53,039 nt of DNA from assembly GCF_000723885.1 (NCBI RefSeq), contig NZ_CCDG010000045.1:1-53039 (forward strand). The letters are read 5' to 3'. A program made the position numbers and the translations under genes. The notes under the pieces were generated by a model. That model was not told the DNA's origin, did no database searches, and worked only from the letters and a program-made list of their open reading frames with translations. Shown one piece after another: positions 15,902-23,594 of the stretch. The DNA comes from Paenibacillus camerounensis (GTDB lineage: Bacteria > Bacillota > Bacilli > Paenibacillales > Paenibacillaceae). Position 1 is the stretch's first letter, and every line of letters starts with the position of its first letter.

Positions 15902-17536
15902 TCATCTCCTATTCTGTGGGTTACGCTGCTTCTCATAGGGCCTCATCTCATGCAGCTTAAGGGCCAACTGAAGCTCAAGCATATCGTCCCCGTCATCTGA
16001 GTTCAGGTTCAGCAGCTCACAGGCACGTTCAATCCTGTAGGTCACGGTATTATAATGCGTGAACAATGCGGCTGAGGTTTTTTTTACATTGCGGCTGTTC
16101 TTGAAGTACTGGGTTAGCGTCTGCAGCAGGGATACGTTGTGCTTGCTGTCGTAATCCAGCAGGGGAATCAGATACTGATCCCGGTAATCCCGGATTTCTT
16201 CAAGCTCCGGCAAATGGTACAGCAGCCTGAAGACGCCCAGCTTTCTATAATCTATGAACGGTTCACGGAAACCGCAAATCTCACGGATATGATAGATCTT
16301 CTTCGCTGACTCATAGCTGAAATGCACCAGATCAGGGCGGCTGACCTTGTCTCCGATACAGAAGACAAATGTATCCTTGGCACAAACCGCACTAAGCTCC
16401 GTTAGCAGGCGCTGCAGCGTATCAGACAGTAGGATGTCCCCTCGATCAGCAATCGTGACCGCAAGCTCGCCTTCAATGATCGTCATTTTCACATGCTGTA
16501 AATCCGGCCTTGTTCTGATTCTCTTCACGGCCTGCTGCAGCTGCTTCACCTCAGGCCTCATATCCAGCCAGCCGACCACTGCTGCAGTCATTGCCAGATC
16601 AGGCAGCGGACAGCCGCAGGCCTCTGCTCTCAGCTTGAGATCCTCACCAGCCACAATTCTGCCGCTGATCCAGTCCTGCAGGAACTGGTCCACGTACTTC
16701 AGCTCAACTTCTCTGCGGGCATTCGCATTGATCATTTCCAGTCCGACCAGAACGCCTACCCGGTCTATAGTCAGCTGATCGACCATAGTCAGCTCCTGGT
16801 TCCATTCGAGCAGTATAAGCAGGCACTGGTTCATCTGCTTGTCATTGACTGCAGACACATAAGCCCTGATCCGCCGTTCCCCAAGGGTAATGAAGCAGAT
16901 ACCCAGACCCGCCTCATCCCTGAGCTGAAGCCAGACCGGTGACTGGCGGTGGAATTTCAGCTCCTCCGCCTGCGGTGAGCAGAACAGATGGTCCATATCA
17001 TCCAGAAGCACAATCGGATTGTGCAGCATCCCGTCCAGCGAGCGCAGAAAATCCTCAATGCCGTCACCATGCAGCAGCTGCTTCGACAGCTTCTGAAACC
17101 GGCTCTGGAGCTGGGAGAGCTCCCTGGCCTCCTGAACCAGCACCCGCTCCATGATATCCCTGACTACATCAGAGAATGATGTGGACGAGGGCAGCTCAAA
17201 AATCGGGAAATCCAGCTGGTCGGCAAGCTCAAGCGCCCTGGCCGGAACCTCATCAATAAACCGTTTGGTTTTGATCCCAAGGGCGGAGACACCCTTCTGG
17301 TTCAGCTGCGGAATCATGTCTGAAATCAAATCCGGCTGGTCACGGAAGGGGAAGCCGCTGGTAATCAGGAATTCCCCCGGCCGGACCCAATCTATGACAT
17401 CAGGAACCTCCATCACATTTACGCGATTTATGTAACGGTGCAAACCGCCCGCTCCGGCAAGCACTACTGCCTCCTTAAGATCGGGAATCAACAGGATGTC
17501 GCTGCAGGTCAGACCTGTGATTACATTGTTCGCCAT
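15902..17536 (-). CDS. PucR-family transcriptional regulator
   Basis: This 544-residue regulator has the PucR N-terminal domain (about 8-130; CSDILLIPDLKEAVVLAGAGG and the PGEFLITSG stretch). A middle region of GGDEF-like/GAF-like fold follows, and the C-terminal PucR HTH is at about 475-530 (VKKTSAALFTHYNTVTYRIE). PucR proteins activate purine and other nitrogen-compound catabolism. The gene lies inside the cyanuric acid operon, and its stop codon overlaps the atzF start region, so it is co-transcribed. It probably senses a pathway compound and acts on its own operon; the effector is unknown. GGAG is 4 bases before the ATG, a short spacing. Confidence 0.9.
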   Translation of the reverse strand: MANNVITGLTCSDILLIPDLKEAVVLAGAGGLHRYINRVNVMEVPDVIDWVRPGEFLITSGFPFRDQPDLISDMIPQLNQKGVSALGIKTKRFIDEVPARALELADQLDFPIFELPSSTSFSDVVRDIMERVLVQEARELSQLQSRFQKLSKQLLHGDGIEDFLRSLDGMLHNPIVLLDDMDHLFCSPQAEELKFHRQSPVWLQLRDEAGLGICFITLGERRIRAYVSAVNDKQMNQCLLILLEWNQELTMVDQLTIDRVGVLVGLEMINANARREVELKYVDQFLQDWISGRIVAGEDLKLRAEACGCPLPDLAMTAAVVGWLDMRPEVKQLQQAVKRIRTRPDLQHVKMTIIEGELAVTIADRGDILLSDTLQRLLTELSAVCAKDTFVFCIGDKVSRPDLVHFSYESAKKIYHIREICGFREPFIDYRKLGVFRLLYHLPELEEIRDYRDQYLIPLLDYDSKHNVSLLQTLTQYFKNSRNVKKTSAALFTHYNTVTYRIERACELLNLNSDDGDDMLELQLALKLHEMRPYEKQRNPQNRR

Positions 17537-17551
17537 GGGGCTCCGCCGCCT

Positions 17552-17983
17552 TTACTTTAGCTTTGAGGAATAGATATCTTCAATAATGGTTGTGCCGAAA
17601 AAGGAGTTTGGAGCTACCTGATCTTCTGCCGGCAGAAAAATGCTGATCTGCTCGGAGGGCGAATCCCCGGCATTGGCTACCGAATGGACAACGCCGGCCG
17701 GCACATGAAAGGTATCTCCGGCCCGGTAGCTGGTCCACTCGCCGCCGCTCAGCAGCTTAACCTCGCCTACGGTAATATGAATAATCTCCACCACGTCGTG
17801 ATAGTGGGGAACCACCTGCCCGCCGACACCGAGCTTTTCCCATAAAATAGAGCTCATCCGTATCCCCAGCTTATCCGCCTGCGCCGCAGAGACAATCTCC
17901 CGGTGATACAGCTCGATATGGTTAGGCATCAGCTCCCATGTCATTTCCTCTGCCGTCAGAACCTCGGTTTCCTGTGTAAGCAT
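17552..17983 (-). CDS. Small cupin protein in the cyanuric acid operon
   Basis: This 143-residue single-domain cupin has motif 1 PHYHDVVEIIHITVGE and motif 2 GDTFHVPAGVVHSV, which keep the His/His/Glu/His metal ligands. It could therefore be a metal-binding enzyme or a binding protein. GGAGG lies 7 bases before the ATG. It sits between atzD and pucR with short gaps (24 and 15 bases). No function is established for it. Because AtzD makes 1-carboxybiuret, which must lose CO2 to become biuret, a decarboxylase role is one idea; ligand sensing or stabilising a labile intermediate are others. Confidence 0.8.
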   Translation of the reverse strand: MLTQETEVLTAEEMTWELMPNHIELYHREIVSAAQADKLGIRMSSILWEKLGVGGQVVPHYHDVVEIIHITVGEVKLLSGGEWTSYRAGDTFHVPAGVVHSVANAGDSPSEQISIFLPAEDQVAPNSFFGTTIIEDIYSSKLK

Positions 17984-18007
17984 ATGTCATTCCTCCATAA
18001 GATTCAT

Positions 18008-19081
18008 TTATTGATTTCTGCGGAATACGGCCGCCACCGGCCCTCCGCCTGCCGGACCCTGATGCTCCCCGCCGCCGGATACATAGATCATCGGATCTCC
18101 GCATACATAAGCCAGAACACCGCCGACAACAGCACGGGCATGCCGGGTATGGTTGATATCTGAATCATCCAGCATCGTATGACGCCGTTCCCGCACATAG
18201 CCGGAAGGGTCAGCTTCCGCCTTGGCCAGCACCTGAATCAGCTCATCTCCGGCATGCCGGTCGATCATGCGCTGCAGCGCCGCTCCGTCAATGGAGTCCT
18301 TCATAACATCATGGTCAATATAATAAGGACCCTCCGCTGCGGAAGAATTACCGAATACAATGATCTCACAGCAGGAAAGCTCACTCCCGGCAGACGTCGA
18401 AGCAACCGCGCTGTACAGCTCCCAGTTCACACAGATTTCTTCATCCCGGAGCTCCTCCCGGCTGATTTCCCCAAGCGCCACTGCAACGCCGAGGGCGGAA
18501 GCGCCTCTGGAATACCCCATCGACTTATAGGTATCCTCAGTCACAAGCTCAGCCTTTCTGCTATGGGCTTCATGCATTTGCTCCGCAGTCAGAAGCGGGC
18601 ATTTAATCTGTACAAAATGCACATCCTCCGCAGACGCAATACCGGCATCACGGACCGCATGCGATACCGCTTCAGCCACTGCATCCACCTGGCTCAGGCG
18701 CCCCAGCTCCTCCGGCAGGAAATTCCTCGTTCTGGAGACGCCAATCGCGAGTGATTTCAGCCCAAGCCCGGCCTCTGCCGTCTCCGGCGAGCCGCTGCGG
18801 CTCATTACGGTGAAATGCGGACTCAGTATGCCCTCCGTGCCCCCTGACATGATATAGGACACAGCCGGCCGGCTGTCTGCGGAATAGGAAGCGAAAAACT
18901 GCTTCAGGGCCATCACCGCGTATCCCCGGGTAAAATCGTTGACACAGCCGTTGCCCTCGGTCTTGCCCAGCACGGCAACTACATGTGCAGGGTCGATAAC
19001 CCCGGCCTCTATAGAGGCCTTAAGGCCTGACATATCATGCGGAGCACCGGCAGGCACTTTTATAACGGAGCATCTCATCAC
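18008..19081 (-). CDS. atzD: Cyanuric acid amidohydrolase (ring-opening)
   Basis: This enzyme opens the s-triazine ring of cyanuric acid, giving 1-carboxybiuret. The 357-residue length fits the cyanuric acid hydrolase/barbiturase family, a fold of three similar domains with one Ser-Lys pair each. The domain signatures are visible: IMSGGTEGILSP near 80, MGYSRGASALGVAVALGE near 205, and VSGGGEHQGPAGGGP near 335, the last holding the metal-binding Glu. The pyrimidine enzyme barbiturase is the main alternative. The neighbouring biuret hydrolase and allophanate hydrolase genes favour cyanuric acid. The start overlaps the permease stop; GTG at 19081 has AAGGAG at 9 bases, and ATG at 19078 is possible. 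Confidence 0.92.
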   Translation of the reverse strand: MMRCSVIKVPAGAPHDMSGLKASIEAGVIDPAHVVAVLGKTEGNGCVNDFTRGYAVMALKQFFASYSADSRPAVSYIMSGGTEGILSPHFTVMSRSGSPETAEAGLGLKSLAIGVSRTRNFLPEELGRLSQVDAVAEAVSHAVRDAGIASAEDVHFVQIKCPLLTAEQMHEAHSRKAELVTEDTYKSMGYSRGASALGVAVALGEISREELRDEEICVNWELYSAVASTSAGSELSCCEIIVFGNSSAAEGPYYIDHDVMKDSIDGAALQRMIDRHAGDELIQVLAKAEADPSGYVRERRHTMLDDSDINHTRHARAVVGGVLAYVCGDPMIYVSGGGEHQGPAGGGPVAAVFRRNQ

Positions 19082-19830
19082 AGATCATCGCTCCTTGTCC
19101 AAAAGATGACTTTCTTCTCCAGCAGTCCGACACACCAGAACAACAGCAGTCCGCAGGCCGCCGAAGCGATAATCGCCGAGAACATTACCGGAGTATCCAT
19201 ATGATAGGAAGAGACCAGAACAACGTATCCAAGCCCTTTATTCGCACCGACGAATTCGCCGACAATAGCTCCGACAATCGCCAGGGAGGTTGAGATTTTA
19301 AGCGCAGAGAAAATATATGGCAGACTTGTCGGCAGGCGCAGCTTCCAGAAAATTTCCCACTTCGTCCCTTTATAAGTAGAAAACAGCTCCCAGGCTTCAT
19401 ATTCAATCGCCTTAAGTCCTTTGACACTGTTCACCAGTATCGGGAAAAAGCAGATCAGCGTGGACGCCACTATCTTGGAGGAATATCCGGTACCCAGCCA
19501 CACCACCAGCAGGGGGGCCAAAGCCACAAGCGGTGTTGTCTTAAGGGCAATAGCCAGCGGAAAAGCGCCCTTCTCAATCGGTTTGGAATGTACGAAAATA
19601 ACGGCTGTAACAAATCCCAGAATGTTGGCCAGCATAAATCCGGCCAGGGATTCCATCAGGGTAACAAGCATATGTGAGCCTAATGAAGCTTCAACCGCTG
19701 ATAAGACCGCTGTGGGAGCCGGCAGCAAATATACAGGAATGGAGAAGAGGCGTACGGCCAGTTCCCAGAGCAACAGAAACCCCAGGCCGAATCCGAGCGG
19801 ATACAGGCTGTCTTTAAGCTTGGCTGTCAT
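19078..19830 (-). CDS. ABC transporter permease, NitT/TauT/SsuC type (cyanuric acid operon)
   Basis: This 250-residue inner-membrane permease has about six hydrophobic segments and the BPD_transp_1 EAA loop (about 155-190, ending LRLPTSLPYIFSALKIS). Its start overlaps the end of the ATPase gene by 4 bases (ATGA), and its stop overlaps the atzD start, so translation is coupled on both sides. Together with the ATPase and the THI5-like binding protein it should import the nitrogen compound the operon degrades. Family relatives carry nitrate, taurine, sulfonates or pyrimidine precursors. The substrate assignment to cyanuric acid or biuret is an inference from context. Confidence 0.9.
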   Translation of the reverse strand: MTAKLKDSLYPLGFGLGFLLLWELAVRLFSIPVYLLPAPTAVLSAVEASLGSHMLVTLMESLAGFMLANILGFVTAVIFVHSKPIEKGAFPLAIALKTTPLVALAPLLVVWLGTGYSSKIVASTLICFFPILVNSVKGLKAIEYEAWELFSTYKGTKWEIFWKLRLPTSLPYIFSALKISTSLAIVGAIVGEFVGANKGLGYVVLVSSYHMDTPVMFSAIIASAACGLLLFWCVGLLEKKVIFWTRSDDL

Positions 19831-20648
19831 AAATGCTTCACCCTCTTTCTCAGTTCCTTGACCGTATAGTGGAATTCCGGCAGCTCTTCCATCCCGGCCT
19901 CCCGCGGCGAGGGCAGCGGAACCGGGATAATATCCGTAACTCCGGCGGGCCGGGGCGACATCATCACTACCCGGTCAGACAGCAGCACCGACTCCTGAAT
20001 CGAGTGTGTAACCATTACGATGCTGCTCAGGCTGGTTTCGGGACTCTCCCATAGACGGAGCAGCTCGAAGTTCAGCTTTTCGCGGGTTAATTCATCCAGG
20101 GCACCAAAGGGCTCATCCATTAATAGCACCGCCGGATCAGCTGCCAGCGCCCTGGCGATTGCCGCCCGCTGCTGCATGCCGCCGCTCAGCTGATGCGGAA
20201 AATGATTCATGAAATCCTGCAGGCCTACCAGGCGCAGTGCGCTTTCCGCCTTCTCCCGCGCTTCCTGCTTCGTGAACTTTTTCTTGTTGCCGAGCTCGAG
20301 CGGAAGCGTGACATTCTGGAGTGCCGTAAGCCAAGGCATAAGCACCGGCTTCTGAAAGACCATGCCCAGCGACAAGTCGGAGGAAGCATAGGTGACCATC
20401 CCTCCCTTGTCGGGACCCAGCAGCTGAAGCATCAGCCTCAGCATGGTCGATTTTCCGCAGCCGCTCGGCCCGAGTATGGAAATGAATTCATTCCGGTATA
20501 CATCCAGATTCACCCGGTTAAGCACCTGCACCTCTCCGAAGGACAGGGAGCAGTCTGATAACGAGAGCATCACTTCACGCTCTTTGGATTTCTGTAAGGG
20601 ACGATGCTCTGCCATGAAGCTCTTCTGCTCCTTAATTACCGCCGTCAT
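19827..20648 (-). CDS. ABC transporter ATPase, NitT/TauT type (cyanuric acid operon)
   Basis: This 273-residue nucleotide-binding subunit has Walker A GPSGCGKST at about 59-67, a Q-loop (VFQKPVLMPW), ABC signature LSGGMQQR at about 165, Walker B VLLMDEPFGALD and the switch histidine in VTHSI. AGGAGG is 7 bases before the ATG, which follows the binding-protein stop by 11 bases. It powers the permease encoded next. The 25-residue N-terminal extension before the ATPase fold is somewhat long for the family. Confidence 0.92.
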   Translation of the reverse strand: MTAVIKEQKSFMAEHRPLQKSKEREVMLSLSDCSLSFGEVQVLNRVNLDVYRNEFISILGPSGCGKSTMLRLMLQLLGPDKGGMVTYASSDLSLGMVFQKPVLMPWLTALQNVTLPLELGNKKKFTKQEAREKAESALRLVGLQDFMNHFPHQLSGGMQQRAAIARALAADPAVLLMDEPFGALDELTREKLNFELLRLWESPETSLSSIVMVTHSIQESVLLSDRVVMMSPRPAGVTDIIPVPLPSPREAGMEELPEFHYTVKELRKRVKHL

Positions 20649-20659
20649 AAGACCGCCTC

Positions 20660-21670
20660 CTATTCCAGGTATTCGTTCGTAAACAGTGACTTCAGATCCT
20701 GCTCTTTCTTCACAAAGCCAAGCTCAACCAGACTTTTCTGCAGGGTACCCCATGCCTCTTCCTCTGTCGATCCGAGCGGCAGCTTCTCCGGCTCCAGGAG
20801 CGGAATACTGGCTTTCATCATCGCCACCTCATGCTCCAGATCCAGCTTATCTCCGTACTTCAAACCGAATTCCGCCGCTTCCTCCGGATTCTTCAGGGCA
20901 TAATCCCAGCCTTTCATGGAAGCCTGCACGAAGCTTTTTACGAGCTCAGGGTCTTTTTCAATGACAGATTCAGTAGTAAACAGCGTATCCGCATAGAAAT
21001 TGATGCCGTAGTCATTCGGATCAATAATGTTCACCTCTTTGCCTTGCTCCTGCACAGCCAGCACTTCATTGATCACGTACCCCGGCCATGCCTTCACCTG
21101 ACCTGTCAGCAGCGGGCTGAGATCATATTTAATCGGCATTTCCTCAATTTGAGAGGTTTCGATGCCTGCGCTTTTCTCCATCGCCCGGAACGTCAGCTCC
21201 TCATTGCCGCCCAGCTTAATGCCCACCTTCTGGCCGACAAGATCCTCCATAGTGGAGATACCCGATTCTTTGAGCGCGAACATTACAAAGGGGGTTTTGC
21301 GGTAAATCGTTGACACGGCCTTGACCGGCACTCCCTTTTCACGGGCAATAATAATCTGGTCCGCTCCGGTTACCCCGAACTCTTCACTGCCGGAGGCAAC
21401 CATCTGCACCGACGGAAAATCCGATCCGCCCGGCCGTATCTCCACATCCAGTCCGGCGTCCTTGTAGTAACCCTTCTCCACAGCGGTGTAAAAGCCGGCA
21501 AACTGGGCCTGATGAATCCATTTCAGTCTCAGTACAACCTTCTTGAGCTCCCCGGAATCCTCCTGGCCGTCAGCCTTGATGGTCTCCCCGGAGCCGGAGC
21601 CGCAGGCGGTAATCAGCAGCATAAGTGACGATAACAGGACGAGCATTGCTTTTTTGGACATTTTCCACAT
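20660..21670 (-). CDS. ABC transporter substrate-binding lipoprotein, NMT1/THI5-like
   Basis: This 336-residue lipoprotein has a signal peptide and the lipobox LITAC (Cys at about 23), so it is anchored outside the membrane. The mature part starts with VVLRLKWIHQAQFAGFYTA, typical of NMT1/THI5-like binding proteins. That family includes thiamine-pyrimidine precursor binders, hence proteins that recognise small six-membered nitrogen rings. This fits a cyanuric acid or biuret role better than a taurine role. It is the second gene of the operon, 63 bases after biuH. Confidence 0.88.
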   Translation of the reverse strand: MWKMSKKAMLVLLSSLMLLITACGSGSGETIKADGQEDSGELKKVVLRLKWIHQAQFAGFYTAVEKGYYKDAGLDVEIRPGGSDFPSVQMVASGSEEFGVTGADQIIIAREKGVPVKAVSTIYRKTPFVMFALKESGISTMEDLVGQKVGIKLGGNEELTFRAMEKSAGIETSQIEEMPIKYDLSPLLTGQVKAWPGYVINEVLAVQEQGKEVNIIDPNDYGINFYADTLFTTESVIEKDPELVKSFVQASMKGWDYALKNPEEAAEFGLKYGDKLDLEHEVAMMKASIPLLEPEKLPLGSTEEEAWGTLQKSLVELGFVKKEQDLKSLFTNEYLE

Positions 21671-21733
21671 AGGATATTCCCCCGTTATGATGTAATTGTA
21701 ATGGTGAGTAATACTGTTCGGCCGCGCGGCAGT

Positions 21734-22417
21734 CTAATACTGCTCCAGTGCTTTGAGGACCTCTGCAGAATGGCTGACGCTCCCGAATACGCCTCCCTGC
21801 ATTTTGACCATTTCCAGTGCAGCCTGATGATTGCGGGGATCAGTAGCTCCTGTGCAGTCCTCCAGGATCAGACATTCATACCCCCGGTCGTTCGCCTCCC
21901 GCATAGTGGTGTGGACACATACATCGGTTGTGATGCCTGTAAGAATCAGATGGGTGATGCCCCTGTTCCGCAAGATTAAGTCAAGATCCGTTGCATAAAA
22001 GCTTCCCTTGCCGGGCTTATCGATGATAAATTCCCCGGGTGCAGGCGCAAGCTCCTCAATAATCTGCCAGCCGCGTTCGCCCCGGACAAGGATCCGTCCC
22101 GCAGGACCAACAGACCCGATCTCCGCCCCGATTTGTCTGCTGCGCCACCGTTTGTTGGCAGGCAGATCGGATAAATCCGGCTTATGCCCTTCCCTCGTAT
22201 GAATGACGGTGAAGCCTTCAATACGGCGGATACGCTCAAGCAGCTGTTGAATAGGCTCAATCGCCCTGGCTGTCAGGGATAGGTCGTAGCCCATCTGCTC
22301 CACGTATCCTCCCTTACCGCAGAAGTCGGTTTGCATATCGATAATCATGAGTGCTGTCCTCCGGGGATCCATGGCCCCGTCGTAAGGCCACACATAAGGT
22401 GATGCTGTGATCTGCAT
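21734..22417 (-). CDS. biuH: Biuret amidohydrolase (isochorismatase-fold cysteine hydrolase)
   Basis: This enzyme hydrolyses biuret to allophanate and ammonia. The 227-residue protein has the isochorismatase fold with the catalytic triad Asp27 (IIDMQTDF), Lys134 (IIDKPGKGSF) and Cys167 (GITTDVCV). From memory it resembles the characterised Rhizobium BiuH almost end to end (for example YPWPY-like start, MGYDLSL, TREGHKPDLSDLPANKRWRS, REANDRGYECL), which is stronger than a generic isochorismatase hit. ATG at 22417 is chosen because GGGGAGG lies upstream; a longer frame has no RBS. It is the first gene of the operon, behind the GlnR/TnrA-type promoter region. Confidence 0.92.
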   Translation of the reverse strand: MQITASPYVWPYDGAMDPRRTALMIIDMQTDFCGKGGYVEQMGYDLSLTARAIEPIQQLLERIRRIEGFTVIHTREGHKPDLSDLPANKRWRSRQIGAEIGSVGPAGRILVRGERGWQIIEELAPAPGEFIIDKPGKGSFYATDLDLILRNRGITHLILTGITTDVCVHTTMREANDRGYECLILEDCTGATDPRNHQAALEMVKMQGGVFGSVSHSAEVLKALEQY

Positions 22418-22453
22418 AATATCGTTTCCTCCCCTAAATAAGCACATTATTTA

Positions 22454-22470
22454 TGTTAGTTTATATAACA
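22454..22470. promoter_or_regulatory. Perfect TnrA/GlnR box (downstream site)
   Basis: TGTTAGTTTATATAACA fits the TnrA/GlnR consensus TGTNAN7TNACA at all ten fixed positions. It lies between the predicted transcription start (about 22493) and biuH, centred near +31. A protein bound here would block transcription, as in repression under nitrogen excess. Confidence 0.8.
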
Positions 22471-22499
22471 CTTGTGTTCATTTATTTCTTATGAGTTAG

Positions 22500-22528
22500 A
22501 TTATATTACAACAAAACTAATATGTCTT
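22500..22528 (-). promoter_or_regulatory. Predicted promoter of the cyanuric acid operon
   Basis: On the minus strand a perfect -10 TATAAT (22505-22500) follows a weak -35 AAGACA (22528-22523) at 17 bases. The weak -35 suggests that an activator is needed. The surrounding 22471-22588 is very AT-rich. Confidence 0.55.
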
Positions 22529-22588
22529 CGTTTTTATTACAAGATTATCATCTTTTGTTTCGTATTTTTCTATAAACATCACTCATTA

Positions 22589-22605
22589 AGTTATATAAAC
22601 TAACA
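22589..22605. promoter_or_regulatory. TnrA/GlnR box (upstream site, one mismatch)
   Basis: On the minus strand TGTTAGTTTATATAACT matches TGTNAN7TNACA except for the last base. Its 15-base core is the exact inverted copy of the core in the box at 22454-22470. It is centred near -104, a position suited to activation. 22606-22699 shows no further element. Confidence 0.7.
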
Positions 22606-22699
22606 CAAAATACCTGCCTATGTACAGTTTTTGGATGAATAAGGAATATGAGGTATGGATGCGGCTGCCCCCGAACGCTGTAGCTGTTAATCAAACAGC

Positions 22700-22735
22700 A
22701 AAAAAAAGCCGTCCAGGACACCAGGTCCGGACAGC
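22700..22735 (-). terminator. Terminator after the second ABC transporter
   Basis: The minus strand GCTGTCCGGAC and GTCCTGGACGGC form a stem followed by eight T residues. It separates the taurine-like transporter genes from the cyanuric acid operon. Confidence 0.85.
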
Positions 22736-22761
22736 TTGCTGCAATCTCTTCACTTCACGCT

Positions 22762-23562
22762 TCAAATCAATGTATTCACGCCATCCATCCGCGCCAGCAG
22801 ATGCTCCCGCAGCCTGCTGTAGTCAGCGCTGCTGCGTATTCTTGCAAATGACGGATCTGCTGCACCCTCTGTAAGCGGATTGGCGAAATCCTCCACCACT
22901 CTGCCCGGGTCAGGGTGCATTACGATCAGACGGCTGGACAGGAGCAGCGCTTCATCCACATCGTGAGTGATGAAGAACATGCACTTGCCTGTTTTGTGCC
23001 AAATCTCCCGCAGATGCAGCTGCATATTTTCACGGGTCAGGGCATCGAGTGCGCTGAAGGGCTCATCCAGCAGAACAATTTCCGGGTCGGTGGCAAGCGT
23101 ACGGGCAATTGCCGCACGCTGCTTCATCCCGCCGGACAGCTGGTGCGGCAGCAGCTTTGCAGATGTTTCCAGTCCCATCAGCTCCAGAAAATAGGCCACC
23201 CGTTCCCTGCGCCGGGCTTTGGAGATACTCTGCATCCGCATGCCGAACTCGATGTTACGTGCCAGGGACAGCCACGGAAACAGATTGGCCTGCTGGAAGA
23301 CGACACCTACCCCCGGATCGGGCCGGGTATGCCGTTTGCCGTTAATGGTAACCGTGCCCCGGGTCGGCCGCAGATAACCTGCAAGGATGTTCAGGAGCGA
23401 GGTTTTGCCGCAGCCGGACGGGCCAAGGACAGCTACAAATTCTCCGGGTTCCAGCTTTAGGCTAACGTTCTGCAGCACCTGGCGCTCCGACGCCCCTTTG
23501 CCGTAAGTCAGCCCGATTCCGTCCAGCAGAATCCCCTGATCCGGCTTTTCTTCATAGATCAC
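22762..23562 (-). CDS. ABC transporter ATPase, TauB/SsuB type
   Basis: This 266-residue ATPase has Walker A GPSGCGKTS at about 48-56, Q-loop FQQANLFPW, signature LSGGMKQR, Walker B IVLLDEPFSALD and switch histidine in ITHDVDEA. It reads like the taurine/sulfonate ATPases. The start is a GTG at 23562 with a run of G (AGGGGGGGAG) upstream. It is the third gene of a permease-binding protein-ATPase set, which ends with the terminator at 22700-22735. Confidence 0.9.
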   Translation of the reverse strand: MIYEEKPDQGILLDGIGLTYGKGASERQVLQNVSLKLEPGEFVAVLGPSGCGKTSLLNILAGYLRPTRGTVTINGKRHTRPDPGVGVVFQQANLFPWLSLARNIEFGMRMQSISKARRRERVAYFLELMGLETSAKLLPHQLSGGMKQRAAIARTLATDPEIVLLDEPFSALDALTRENMQLHLREIWHKTGKCMFFITHDVDEALLLSSRLIVMHPDPGRVVEDFANPLTEGAADPSFARIRSSADYSRLREHLLARMDGVNTLI

Positions 23563-23594
23563 TAGGGCTCCCCCCCTTTCCTGCTGCAGATTGT

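Noticed and set aside
18008..19081. Barbiturase of a pyrimidine pathway
   Set aside because: No ureidomalonase or uracil oxidation genes are nearby, whereas biuret and allophanate hydrolases are; the alternative is kept only as a caveat.
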